NCBI RefSeq assembly: GCF_031127875.1
Contig: NZ_JARXIA010000004.1
Span: 186,001 to 250,000, forward strand
Direction: 5' to 3'
Source of the DNA: Pelagicoccus sp. SDUM812005
GTDB taxonomy: Bacteria > Verrucomicrobiota > Verrucomicrobiia > Opitutales > Opitutaceae
Length of the DNA stretch: 64,000 bases
This document shows positions 34,289 through 42,798 of this stretch, piece by piece; positions within the stretch are counted from its first letter, which is position 1, and each line of letters opens with the position of its first letter. The notes beneath the pieces are model-generated. The model saw only the letters and a program-made list of their open reading frames with translations, made no database searches and was not told the DNA's origin. The translations under genes and the position numbers were made by a program.

Positions 34289-34323
34289 AAGCCCAGCTGC
34301 CGAAAGGAGCTGGGCTTTTCTTT
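34289..34323 (+). terminator. Rho-independent terminator after fliS
   Basis: AAGCCCAGCT and AGCTGGGCTT form a perfect 10-base stem with a 9-base loop, followed by a T-rich tail. It starts 30 bases after the fliS stop. Confidence 0.88.
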
Positions 34324-34375
34324 GCCCGAATTTTCGCTTTGCTTGCGAGCGAGAGTGGATACAGATTCGGCGAGT

Positions 34376-34756
34376 ATGCCCGAACGACTTTCCCGCCGCA
34401 TGGTATTGCTTGCCGCCTACGAGGATTTCACTCGTCGCGAGAGCGTTAGCTTGCGCGACGAAAATTTCGAGTTGCTAGCCAAGCTGCAAGGCAAGAAGGC
34501 GAAGGTGATCGAGCAGTTGCGCGGCCTCGAAGATTCGCCGTCGCCAAGCGAGGCGGAGGACTTCAAAACGCGGGTGGCGGCCTTGCTCGAGCAGGAGGAG
34601 GCGAACAGCCGCTTGCTGCAGCAGAAGATGAGCGCGAATCGGGAGGCGTACCGCAAGCTTTCCCAAAACGCGATCTCGGCGAACAAGCTGCGCCGCGCCT
34701 ATGCGGAACCCTCGGACCGCGCACCCATGCCGCGGAACCTCAAGGGGCGCGCTTAG
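34376..34756 (+). CDS. Small helical protein, possible flagellar chaperone
   Basis: The 126-residue protein from the ATG at 34376 is almost entirely helical and heptad-like (SRRMVLLAAYEDFTRRESVS; RVAALLEQEEANSRLLQQKM). It has no signal peptide. Small helical proteins next to fliS are often FliT or FlgN chaperones, and length and composition fit, but no diagnostic motif is visible. It begins after the fliS terminator and 23 bases before pseC. Confidence 0.55.
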   Translation: MPERLSRRMVLLAAYEDFTRRESVSLRDENFELLAKLQGKKAKVIEQLRGLEDSPSPSEAEDFKTRVAALLEQEEANSRLLQQKMSANREAYRKLSQNAISANKLRRAYAEPSDRAPMPRNLKGRA

Positions 34757-34779
34757 TTTGGTAATCACTATTTAGATAC

Positions 34780-35919
34780 GTGGAAATAGATCCTTATCCA
34801 AGCGTGATCCCCTATGGGCGTCAGTGGATTGACGAGTCGGACATCGCAGCGGTCGTGGAGACGCTCCGTTCCGACTTCGTGGCCCAAGGTCCTAAGGTCG
34901 CCGCCTTCGAGGCGGCCTTGCGCGAAGTGACGGGAGCCGGCTACGCGGTAGCGGTTTCCAGCGGCACCGCCGCGCTGCACTTGAGTTGCCTCGCCCTGGG
35001 GCTGGGGCCAGGGGATTGCGGGATCGTGCCTGCTATTACCTTTGCTGCCACCGCGAATTGCCTGCGCTACGTCGGGGCGGAGGTTGCGTTTTGCGACGTC
35101 GATCCGCGCAGCGGCCTTGCGTCGCCGGAGCGCTTTTCGGAGGTCTTGCGCCGCCGACCGGAAGCCAAGGTCCTCTTGCCGGTGTCCTACTCGGGTTCGG
35201 TGCCGGACCTAGCGTCCCTTTCCAAGCTGGCCAAGGAGGCTGGCGCCTTCGTCATCGAGGATGCGGCCCACAGCATCGGGGCCAGTTACGGGGAGGGAAC
35301 GCCGAGCGGAGCTTGCGAGCACTCGGATGCGGCGATTCTGAGCTTTCACCCGGTCAAGCACGTGTGCGCGGGCGAGGGCGGGGCGGTCTTGACGAATGAC
35401 GCGTCGCTGGCCCGCCGCGTGCGGACCTTGCGCTCGCATGGGATAGAGCCGAGAGAGGACTGGAGCTACGACCAGGGGGAGCTCGGCTACCACTATCGCA
35501 TGACCGACCTGCAGGCTGCTTTGGGGTTGAGCCAGCTTTCGCGTTTGCCCGAGTTTATCGCTCGCCGCCGGGAGTTGGCGAAGCGGTATCAGAACGCCTT
35601 TTGCGAAGAGCCCTTTGTCTCGCGTATTCAGATCGCGACTGAAGACGAGCAGTCCTCCCGCCATCTTTTTGTGATCCATTTTAGGAACGAGCAGGAACGC
35701 AGGGCTGCCTACGCGTTTTTTCACCGTCACAACGTGAGGGTACAGGTTCACTATATGCCAGTGTATCGGCATTCCTACTACGAGGGAAGCGAGTCTCGCT
35801 TGTGCTCTGGGGCGGAAGCATTTTACGCGACCTGCTTGAGCCTTCCCTTGTATCCGTTGCTTAAGGACGAGGAGCAGGAATACGTGATCCAGTGCTTGAG
35901 AGCCTTTCTTGAGTCATGA
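34780..35919 (+). CDS. pseC: PseC: UDP-4-keto-6-deoxy-AltNAc aminotransferase
   Basis: The 379-residue PLP enzyme belongs to the DegT/DnrJ/EryC1 family. It has IPYGRQWIDESDIAAVVETL at the start as in PseC, SSGTAALHL for phosphate binding, EDAAHSIGASY with the Asp that contacts the pyridine nitrogen, and Schiff-base lysine K193 in SFHPVKHV. It is predicted to make the 4-amino sugar of the pseudaminic acid route after PseB. The start is GTG at 34780. It overlaps pseG by 4 bases. Confidence 0.88.
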   Translation: MEIDPYPSVIPYGRQWIDESDIAAVVETLRSDFVAQGPKVAAFEAALREVTGAGYAVAVSSGTAALHLSCLALGLGPGDCGIVPAITFAATANCLRYVGAEVAFCDVDPRSGLASPERFSEVLRRRPEAKVLLPVSYSGSVPDLASLSKLAKEAGAFVIEDAAHSIGASYGEGTPSGACEHSDAAILSFHPVKHVCAGEGGAVLTNDASLARRVRTLRSHGIEPREDWSYDQGELGYHYRMTDLQAALGLSQLSRLPEFIARRRELAKRYQNAFCEEPFVSRIQIATEDEQSSRHLFVIHFRNEQERRAAYAFFHRHNVRVQVHYMPVYRHSYYEGSESRLCSGAEAFYATCLSLPLYPLLKDEEQEYVIQCLRAFLES

Positions 35920-36893
35920 GCCGGCGAATCGTTTTCAAGTGTGCCTTTGGGGGAAAGGACGGTTGGGGGCATGCGGTCCGTTGTTCCGCTTTGGCGAGCG
36001 TCTTTCGGCAGCGCGGCTGGGAGACACTTTTATGGACCGAGGGGGAGCTGTCGCAATTGCCGAAGGATGTGGCCGCTTCTTTCAGCATTGCGGAGCGGGA
36101 CGGGAATTTGCTCGCGGACGTGTTGCTGGTGGACGAAATGTACACGGAGCAGGCTCGACTGGAATCTGTAGTTGACCAGTGGAGACAGCGGAATCCGCGA
36201 GGAGTCGTCGGGGGAATCGACGATATGCAGCGTCGCAGTATGGCGGGGTTCGACCTGGTTTTGAATACGGAGATCGGGTTGCGAGAAGCTGCGTACGAAG
36301 CGGGCGTTTCCTTGCTTGGGGAGCGATTCGCGTTGCTGAGAGCTGGATTTCGCTCGCCCGCGGAGCTGGGGGATCTGAGTGGTTTTGTGGGGTTGGTGCC
36401 GGCGCTGGTAATGGTGGGCGGCACGGATGCCTTTGGCTTTTTGCCGCGTGTTCTCGATGCGCTCGCTGCCATTGAGACGGTTCCGTTTGCCCCGGTTGTG
36501 ATTGGTCCGGGAGAGGTGGATTTAGGGGCCTTCGCGGCTGGACGCGCCTATGCGGGGATTAGCTCGGAGGAAGTGGCGGCTTGGATGCGGTTCTGCCGTT
36601 TGGGCGTGATCGGTTGCGGGACTAGCCTGTACGAGGCGGCGGCCATGGAGCTGCCCTTCGTGGGCGTGAGCGTTGTCGACAACCAGACGGCGACTGCTCG
36701 CAAGGTTGCGGCGCATTGGCGGATGCCGGTGCTCCATTTGGAAGGCGGGACGGACGGGCCTTTGGACTTGGGCGATCCAGTGGCGGATTTGCTGGGCCGC
36801 AAGCGCGAATCGTATTCGGAAGTGGATACGGAGGGCGCGAGGCGAGTGGCGGATGCTCTAGAGGTCTTGCTCGCTGAGCGGCGTTCCGGCTGA
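35916..36893 (+). CDS. pseG: PseG: UDP-sugar hydrolase of pseudaminic acid synthesis
   Basis: The 325-residue GT-B-like hydrolase removes UDP from UDP-2,4-diacetamido-2,4,6-trideoxy-altropyranose. It has the PseG N-terminal motif GWGHAVRCSALA with catalytic-type H19, DDMQRRSMAGFDLVLN (residues about 100-116), and VMVGGTDAFG followed by the uridine-binding GCGTSLYEAAAMELPFVGVS. Its start overlaps the pseC stop (ATGA). Its 3' end overlaps the convergent pseI gene by 36 bases. Confidence 0.88.
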   Translation: MSRRIVFKCAFGGKDGWGHAVRCSALASVFRQRGWETLLWTEGELSQLPKDVAASFSIAERDGNLLADVLLVDEMYTEQARLESVVDQWRQRNPRGVVGGIDDMQRRSMAGFDLVLNTEIGLREAAYEAGVSLLGERFALLRAGFRSPAELGDLSGFVGLVPALVMVGGTDAFGFLPRVLDALAAIETVPFAPVVIGPGEVDLGAFAAGRAYAGISSEEVAAWMRFCRLGVIGCGTSLYEAAAMELPFVGVSVVDNQTATARKVAAHWRMPVLHLEGGTDGPLDLGDPVADLLGRKRESYSEVDTEGARRVADALEVLLAERRSG

Positions 36894-37895
36894 GAGGGAG
36901 CGTTTGGCTTTTTGGCCCAAGAGCTTTTCCCAGTGTTTGGGAGCGAGCCCGAGGGAAGGGCGGACGATACGGAGGTTTTGTTCGCTGAGGGTATCGCCTG
37001 CTTCGATGTCTTGGCTGGCGTAGATGGAGCGGCGGAAGTGGGTTTGTTTTTTATCCTGTTCGCTGGAGCCGATCGTTGCCGAGCCGAGAGCGGCGTGGGC
37101 GCGTTGGGATTGGCTTACGAGTTCGGCCAGTTCGGGCGGCTCGAGGGAAAATCCGGCGTCGATGCCGCCTGCGTCGCGGGAGTCGGTCACGTGTTTTTCG
37201 ATGAGCCTGGCTCCGAGCGCGACGGAGGCGATCGCGATTTCGTTGGTGAGGGTGTGGTCGGAAAGCCCGGTTAGGCAGCCGAAGCGCTCGCCGATGCTTT
37301 GCATGGAGCGGAGGTTGAATCCGGCGGGCTCGCTGGGGTAGGCGGAGACGCATTTGAGCAGGACGATCTCCGCGGCTCCGTTTTCGCGCAAGGTGGCGAC
37401 GGCTTCTTCGATCTCCGCTTCGTTTGCCATGCCGGTGCTGAGCACGACGGGTTTGCCGGTTTGGGCGGTTCGCTTGAGCAGAGGGATATGGGTGAGCTCG
37501 AAGGACGAGATCTTGTAGAGTTTCGGGCGGATGGCGCTCTCGAGAAAGTCGACCGCCGCTTCGTCGAAGGGGGTGCTGAAAATTTCGATGCCGAGGCTGC
37601 GGGCGTAGTCGGCGAGGGGGGCGTGCCAAGGGTAGGGAGTGCAAGCCTCCCCGTAGAGTTCGTAGAGGCGTCGGCCGTGCCAGAGTCCGCCTTGGACCAC
37701 GAATTCCTCGCGGTCGCTGTCGAGGGTGATGCTGTCGGGCGTGTAGGTCTGGAGCTTGACGGCGTCGGCGCCGGCTTGGGCCGCCGCGGCGATGATGCGT
37801 TTGGCGGTTTCGATGTTTTGCCCGTGGTTGCCGGAGAGTTCGGCGACGATGAGCGGCGGGCTACTTGAATCGAGGATTCGATCGATCAGCGGCAT
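36858..37895 (-). CDS. pseI: PseI: pseudaminic acid synthase
   Basis: The 345-residue NeuB-family enzyme condenses the 6-deoxy-AltdiNAc sugar with phosphoenolpyruvate. It has VAELSGNHGQNIETAKRII at about 17-35, KLQTYTPDSITLDS, YKISSFELTH, VLSTGMAN, and the C-terminal antifreeze-like SAF domain (RSIYASQDIEAGDTLSEQNL). The start at 37895 is 5 bases after the pseB stop. The KLQTYTPD pattern favours PseI over NeuB or LegI, and the neighbouring pseB, pseC and pseG support that. Confidence 0.9.
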   Translation of the reverse strand: MPLIDRILDSSSPPLIVAELSGNHGQNIETAKRIIAAAAQAGADAVKLQTYTPDSITLDSDREEFVVQGGLWHGRRLYELYGEACTPYPWHAPLADYARSLGIEIFSTPFDEAAVDFLESAIRPKLYKISSFELTHIPLLKRTAQTGKPVVLSTGMANEAEIEEAVATLRENGAAEIVLLKCVSAYPSEPAGFNLRSMQSIGERFGCLTGLSDHTLTNEIAIASVALGARLIEKHVTDSRDAGGIDAGFSLEPPELAELVSQSQRAHAALGSATIGSSEQDKKQTHFRRSIYASQDIEAGDTLSEQNLRIVRPSLGLAPKHWEKLLGQKAKRSLSAGTPLSEQDL

Positions 37896-37900
37896 GGGAG

Positions 37901-38899
37901 CTAGTCGAGCGTTTGCTGCTGGAAGCGGTTTACCAGGTCCTTGATCTGTTCGATGCTGAGCTGGTCGGGGTTGGTCTCGCTCGAGTAGCTGAAGCCAGGG
38001 GGGCACTGCTTACCGAGGTGAACCTTGTCGCCGCTGTAGGCCCAGTAGGGTTGGGAGGGATGGATGATGAAGCGGTCCTCCTGTTCGGTGGTTTGGCTGG
38101 CCTCGTCTTCCGGGACCATGGCTTCGTGCAGCTTTTCGCCGGGGCGGAGGCCGATGACCTTGATTTGGGCTTCGGGGGCGACCGCCTTGGCCAAGTCGCC
38201 GAGCGAGCAGCTAGGGATTTTAGGGATGAAGATTTCGCCGCCTGTCATGTCCTGCAAGGAGCGGAGGGCGAAGTTGACCCCGGCGCCGACGGTGATGACG
38301 AAGCGGGTCATCTCCGGTTTCGTGAGGGTAAGGGTGCCGGTTTCCTTTTGCTTGAGGAAGAGCGGGATGACCGAGCCACGGCTGCCGATCACGTTGCCGT
38401 AGCGGACCACCGAGAAGCGGGTCCCTTTCTTGCCGGAGTAGTTGTTGGCGGAAATGAAGACCTTGTCCGAGCAAAGCTTGGTCGCTCCGTAGAGGTTGAT
38501 GGGGTTGACGGCCTTGTCGGTGGAAAGGGCGATGACCTTCTTGACGCCGGTCGCGATGGCGGCGTCTACGACGTTCATGGCGCCGTTGATGTTGGTCTTG
38601 ATGAACTCGTGCGGATTGTATTCGGCGGCGGGGACCTGTTTGAGGGCGGCGGCGTGGATGACGTAGTCCACGTCGGTCATGGCGCGGGCGAGTCGCTCCT
38701 TGTCGCGAACGTCCCCGATGAAGTAGCGGATGTTCTTGCCGGAGAAGGCGGGATTGGTCGCCATGTCGTACTGCTTCAGCTCGTCGCGCGAGAGAACGAT
38801 GACTTTCGCGGGGGTGCCGTATTTCAGCAGTTCGTGGCAGCAGCGTCTTCCGAAGGAGCCTGTGCCGCCGGTTATAAGGATGGTTTTGCCTTCGAGCAT
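37901..38899 (-). CDS. pseB: PseB: UDP-GlcNAc 4,6-dehydratase (5-inverting)
   Basis: The 332-residue SDR enzyme catalyses the first step of pseudaminic acid synthesis. NAD(P)-binding GGTGSFG is at 11-17. The catalytic set D128-K129 (STDKAVNP), Y137 and K141 (LYGATK) matches inverting dehydratases of the FlaA1/PseB group. Other family marks are RYGNVIGSRGSVIPLF and IPSCSLGDLAKAV. pseI follows after 5 bases. The pse genes are thus two short convergent operons, pseC-pseG and pseB-pseI. Confidence 0.92.
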   Translation of the reverse strand: MLEGKTILITGGTGSFGRRCCHELLKYGTPAKVIVLSRDELKQYDMATNPAFSGKNIRYFIGDVRDKERLARAMTDVDYVIHAAALKQVPAAEYNPHEFIKTNINGAMNVVDAAIATGVKKVIALSTDKAVNPINLYGATKLCSDKVFISANNYSGKKGTRFSVVRYGNVIGSRGSVIPLFLKQKETGTLTLTKPEMTRFVITVGAGVNFALRSLQDMTGGEIFIPKIPSCSLGDLAKAVAPEAQIKVIGLRPGEKLHEAMVPEDEASQTTEQEDRFIIHPSQPYWAYSGDKVHLGKQCPPGFSYSSETNPDQLSIEQIKDLVNRFQQQTLD

Positions 38900-39119
38900 G
38901 CGAGAGAAGTGAGAATCAGAGGAGGGAAGTGTGGAAGGAATATTGGGCTTTTCCCTTATGTTGCAGGGAGCGAGAGGTCTCTTTGAATTTCGTTTTACAA
39001 TTTATGCTTTCGTATTTGTTTCAATCCTCTTCTAAATAGCTACCTTATTAAGTCATCAGGGCCAAGAGGCTATAGAGCCGCCCTAAGCAATCCCAACCAA
39101 CTTCGCTCGTAACACTTAT

Positions 39120-40715
39120 ATGTCTTTGGAAAGAATACTCATCCTCGATGATGAGCTCGTGATTCGCAAAGCCTTAGAGGAACAGCTCCGCCGCAAGCGG
39201 TTTTCTGTATGTAGTGTTGGGACCTTGGGTGAGGCGGACGAGCACCTTTCGAAGGACGAGTACGACCTGCTTTTCGTGGATGTGCACCTGCCGGACGGAA
39301 ACGGAACGGAGCTTCTGGAGCGGGTTTCGAGCATGTCGAATCCGCCTTTGGTGGTGATTATCACCGGCTACGGCACGGTGGAGTCTGCGGTGAAGTGCAT
39401 GCAGTCGGGCGCCTTCGACTACATCATCAAGCCGTTTTCCTCCTCCCAGATCGACGTGCTCATCAAGAAGGCCCGCGACTATCGCCAGTTGGTGAAGGTC
39501 AACCAGTTCCTGGCGAGCGAGTCCACGGTGAGCGGCGAGCTGATCGGCAAGAGCGGCTTCGTAAACCAGCTCAAGGACGTGATCCGCAAGGTGGCTCCCA
39601 CGGAGGCGACGGTCCTCATTTGCGGCGAGAACGGTACCGGCAAGGAGCTGGTGGCCAACGAGCTCTACCGCTGCAGCGCCCGCAAGAGCGCCCCTTTTAT
39701 CCGGGTGAATTGCGCGGCGATTTCCGAGTCGCTGATCGAGAGCGAGTTTTTCGGCCACGAGAAGGGGGCTTATACGGGAGCGACCCAGCGTCGCGAAGGC
39801 CGTTTCGAATTGGCGGATGGAGGAACGATCTTGCTGGATGAAATCAGCGAAATTTCCCCTAAGGTTCAAGCCAAGCTGCTGCGCGTCTTGCAGGAGCGCG
39901 AGTTCGAGCGGGTAGGAGGCAACAAGACGATCAAGGTGGACGTGCGGGTGATCGCGACGACCAACCGCAACCTTGCCCAGAGCGTCGAGCGCGGCCAGTT
40001 CCGGCAGGACCTTTACTATCGCTTGAACGTGTTCCCGATCCAGGTGCCGCCGCTGCGCGATCGCGAGGGCGACGTGGTGTTGCTGGCGAAGACGTTCTCC
40101 CAGAATTTCGGCCGCAAGCACGGCAAGCAGATCAAGGGCTTCTCCGAGGACGCGATCGTGGCCCTCGAGCGGCATTCCTGGCCGGGCAACGTGCGCGAAC
40201 TGCAAAATACCATCGAGCGGGCCGTCATCCTGGCGGAGTCGGGACAGCCGATCGCCCAAGCCCATCTCGGCTTGTTCGCGATGCCGACCAACGTTTCGGC
40301 GCCGCCGGTCGCTCATGCCCACGCCTACGGGCATGCGGAAGCCGCTTCTCCGGGCTACGGCGCGGGCTATCCAGCGCCTCCGCCCCCGCCGCCGCCGCAC
40401 GGCAATGGCGGCTACTACGACGCCCCGCCTCCCGCATACCCGCAAGCTCCCGCGGCGCCGTCGATGCCGGAGCCTGCCGCGATGCCTAGTCCGGTCGCCC
40501 CTCCCGTGCGGGAAGAGCCGCCCGCCAAGGCGCCAGCGGAGCCCGCGACCCCGCTTCCGCTCGAGGAGATCGAGAAGAAGCATATCCTTTCCACCTTGGA
40601 GAGCACCGAAGGGAACCGCACTCAGGCTGCCAAGTTGCTGGGGATCAGCATCAGGACCCTGAGGAACAAGATTTCAGCTTACCGCGAAGACGGTGAGTTC
40701 ATCCCCGGCGAATAA
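39120..40715 (+). CDS. NtrC-family sigma-54-dependent response regulator
   Basis: The 531-residue protein has a receiver (residues 1-120, phosphosite D54, K104), then a sigma-54 AAA+ domain with Walker A GENGTGKE (169-176), the sigma-54 contact loop GAYTGA (216-221) and Walker B GGTILLDEIS. A Fis-type helix-turn-helix is at about 486-522 (NRTQAAKLLGISIRTLRNKI). Between the AAA+ and DNA-binding domains is an unusual linker of about 90 residues (388-480) rich in Pro, Ala, Tyr and Gly. By position it may be the flagellar master activator (FlrC/FlgR-like). No cognate kinase is in the window. Confidence 0.9.
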   Translation: MSLERILILDDELVIRKALEEQLRRKRFSVCSVGTLGEADEHLSKDEYDLLFVDVHLPDGNGTELLERVSSMSNPPLVVIITGYGTVESAVKCMQSGAFDYIIKPFSSSQIDVLIKKARDYRQLVKVNQFLASESTVSGELIGKSGFVNQLKDVIRKVAPTEATVLICGENGTGKELVANELYRCSARKSAPFIRVNCAAISESLIESEFFGHEKGAYTGATQRREGRFELADGGTILLDEISEISPKVQAKLLRVLQEREFERVGGNKTIKVDVRVIATTNRNLAQSVERGQFRQDLYYRLNVFPIQVPPLRDREGDVVLLAKTFSQNFGRKHGKQIKGFSEDAIVALERHSWPGNVRELQNTIERAVILAESGQPIAQAHLGLFAMPTNVSAPPVAHAHAYGHAEAASPGYGAGYPAPPPPPPPHGNGGYYDAPPPAYPQAPAAPSMPEPAAMPSPVAPPVREEPPAKAPAEPATPLPLEEIEKKHILSTLESTEGNRTQAAKLLGISIRTLRNKISAYREDGEFIPGE

Positions 40716-40914
40716 ATCGCTAAAAACAGGGGGAGCTTTCCTCAAGGGTGTCTGGGGAGAGCTGCGAGTATCCGTTGGCTGGACTTCGGTTTTCCGCTCT
40801 GAAGCGCCTGTCTACGAGGGTGATTAGCGGGGTTGGTCGCAAAGTAGCGTCCATTCGGGGAGATCTATGGGGTCAATTACCGTCATTTTGGCGAAATGGG
40901 ACTCAAATTGTTTC

Positions 40915-40941
40915 TAAACCTTTCGGGGCCGAGAACGATAT
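40915..40941 (+). promoter_or_regulatory. Sigma-28-like promoter of cheX
   Basis: TAAA, 15 bases, then AACGATAT: exact spacing and a CGATA core (5 of 8 of the -10 element). It is 30 bases upstream of the cheX ATG. Weaker than the other three but well placed. Confidence 0.55.
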
Positions 40942-40970
40942 ATAGTCAGGACCACATACACCCAATTCTC

Positions 40971-41504
40971 ATGCAACAGACATTCCCCATTTCAGACGAA
41001 GAGCTAGAAGCCCTAGCCAAGAACTCGATCGACAGCGTCTTCAGCACCATGCTCGATCGGACGGCGGTCATCGATAAGGTCATCAAAGTTGACGAGGACA
41101 ACCACTCCGAAGGCCTGCAGCTTCCGATGGATGCGAACACTCCCATGATCGCAGGAACGGTCGGCTTTTTGGGGAACCTGACTGGCATTATCTACATTTT
41201 TATGGAGCTTCCTCTCGCGATGGAAGCGACTTGCAAGCTCCTCGACATGGAGGAGAGCGATATCGGCGTCGAAGACCACGAGTTGGTGAACGACGCGATC
41301 GGCGAGCTAACCAACATGATCGTCGGCACCTTCAAGAACGACCTGAGCAACAAGGGTTACGAGTGCCGCATGACGATCCCATCCATTCTACGAGGTTCGA
41401 ACTTTTCGATCGAGCCCGCGGAAGTTGCCTTAAGGCGCATCTTTAAATTCGATTGCGACGGCCGTTCCTTCGTCATCGACGTCCTTATGAAAGAAGAAAA
41501 CTGA
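40971..41504 (+). CDS. cheX: CheX-like chemotaxis phosphatase
   Basis: The 177-residue protein matches CheX/CheC-type CheY-P phosphatases. It has MIAGTVGFLGNLTGIIYIFM, the CheX active-site pair E112 and N115 in DAIGELTNMIVGTF, and SILRGSNFSI near the C-terminus. CheX removes phosphate from CheY. It lies 8 bases upstream of a two-receiver protein that is its probable partner. The start at 40971 was chosen because the sigma-28-like promoter overlaps the extended frame. Confidence 0.85.
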   Translation: MQQTFPISDEELEALAKNSIDSVFSTMLDRTAVIDKVIKVDEDNHSEGLQLPMDANTPMIAGTVGFLGNLTGIIYIFMELPLAMEATCKLLDMEESDIGVEDHELVNDAIGELTNMIVGTFKNDLSNKGYECRMTIPSILRGSNFSIEPAEVALRRIFKFDCDGRSFVIDVLMKEEN

Positions 41505-41512
41505 TCCCCACA

Positions 41513-42634
41513 ATGCGACTAAAAGTTCTAACAGTAGACGACTCCAAGACCGTCCGAATCATCGTCAAAAAGTCCTTCAAGGGCTTCGACTGTGAAATCA
41601 CAGAAGCGCAGAATGGCGTCGAAGGCCTCGCTATGGCGGCGAAGGTCAACCCAGACATCATTCTCCTCGACATCACCATGCCTGTCATGGATGGCGTCGA
41701 AATGCTGACCAAGCTCAAGTCTGACCCAGCTTTAAAATCGATCCCCGTTATCATGCTCACAGCGGAAGCGGGTCGCGAAAACGTGATGAAGATCGCCAAG
41801 ATCGGCGTGCGCGACTATATCGTGAAGCCTTTCAAGGAAGACGTGCTCGTCGACAAGGTGAGCCGTGTGGTGGACCTGCGTCCTGCCGGCGAAGCCGCTC
41901 CCATCCAGAAGAAGATCGACGATCCGATCGACATTCTCGTGGTAGACGACAAGCCAGCGATCATCAGCCAGATCACCGAAGGCTTCAGCCACACTCCATG
42001 GAACGTCAAGGGCGTTTCATCCACGGGCGAAGCGATCGACTTTTGCCAAAAGAAGCTTCCGGACTGTATCATCATCAGCCTTTCCTTGCCTGAGGACGCG
42101 GCGATTACGCTATTCCGTATCATCCGCTCCAACGCCAAGACCAAGTACGTTCCGCTCTTTGGCCTCTCGGTCAAGACGGCAGTGGAAGAGCAGGCTCGAG
42201 CCCAACAAGCGGGCTTCAGCACCATCATTCACAAGCCGATCGACTTCGAGGAACTCGAGTCCAAGATTGGCAAGGCCGTGAACCTCGACGCCTCCGGAAA
42301 GTATTTCCAGATGGGCGAAGGCTACATGACCGTGAAGCTCCCCAAGAGCTGCAACGCGGCAGTGGTCAACGAGGTGAGCACCTACCTCAAGAGCAAGACT
42401 AGCGAAGCGGTGAACGCGGGCATCTCCCGTATCATCTTCGACGCTCAAAACGTGGCCTCGCTCAACATGGACGTGATCAAGCTCCTTCTTCACTCGATGA
42501 AGACTTGCCGCGATCTCAGCCTCAAGTACGCCCTTACCGGTAACGACGTGGTGATCGAAGAAAGCAAGAAGTTCGAAGAGTCGAAGGACTGGAAGTTCTG
42601 CGATTCCCTCGAGACAGCCAAGGCGTCCATCTAG
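41513..42634 (+). CDS. REC-REC-STAS response regulator
   Basis: The 373-residue protein has three domains. Receiver 1 (residues 1-122) is complete: D9/D10, phosphosite D53 (IILLDITMPVMDG), T83 and K105. Receiver 2 (about 138-257) keeps D145/D146 and K241 but has Ser189 at the phosphosite (CIIISLSLPED), so it cannot be phosphorylated normally. Residues 264-373 look like a STAS domain (YMTVKLPKSCNAAVVNEVS; RIIFDAQNVASLNMDVIKLL). It follows cheX by 8 bases. I suggest a chemotaxis or motility output protein whose STAS domain binds a partner. Confidence 0.8.
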   Translation: MRLKVLTVDDSKTVRIIVKKSFKGFDCEITEAQNGVEGLAMAAKVNPDIILLDITMPVMDGVEMLTKLKSDPALKSIPVIMLTAEAGRENVMKIAKIGVRDYIVKPFKEDVLVDKVSRVVDLRPAGEAAPIQKKIDDPIDILVVDDKPAIISQITEGFSHTPWNVKGVSSTGEAIDFCQKKLPDCIIISLSLPEDAAITLFRIIRSNAKTKYVPLFGLSVKTAVEEQARAQQAGFSTIIHKPIDFEELESKIGKAVNLDASGKYFQMGEGYMTVKLPKSCNAAVVNEVSTYLKSKTSEAVNAGISRIIFDAQNVASLNMDVIKLLLHSMKTCRDLSLKYALTGNDVVIEESKKFEESKDWKFCDSLETAKASI

Positions 42635-42682
42635 GAATAAAATCAGTTTTCAAAGCTAGGGGGACCTAGTTTTCTTTCACTC

Positions 42683-42715
42683 GAAACCCGCGATCGAAAG
42701 TTTGCGGGTTTCTTG
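42683..42715 (+). terminator. Rho-independent terminator after the REC-REC-STAS gene
   Basis: GAAACCCGC and GCGGGTTTC form a perfect 9-base stem followed by a T-rich tail. It lies 49 bases after the stop and closes the cheX operon. Confidence 0.82.
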
Positions 42716-42798
42716 TATTCAAAAAACGGGCGCTTATCGAAAGAGCTCCTAAGAACTTCCGGTATCCATTTCGTTTATACGATACGGGGCGGCGCTCC

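Noticed and set aside
39174-40583. 469-residue minus-strand open frame
   Set aside because: Fully opposite the NtrC-type regulator, whose motifs are complete.
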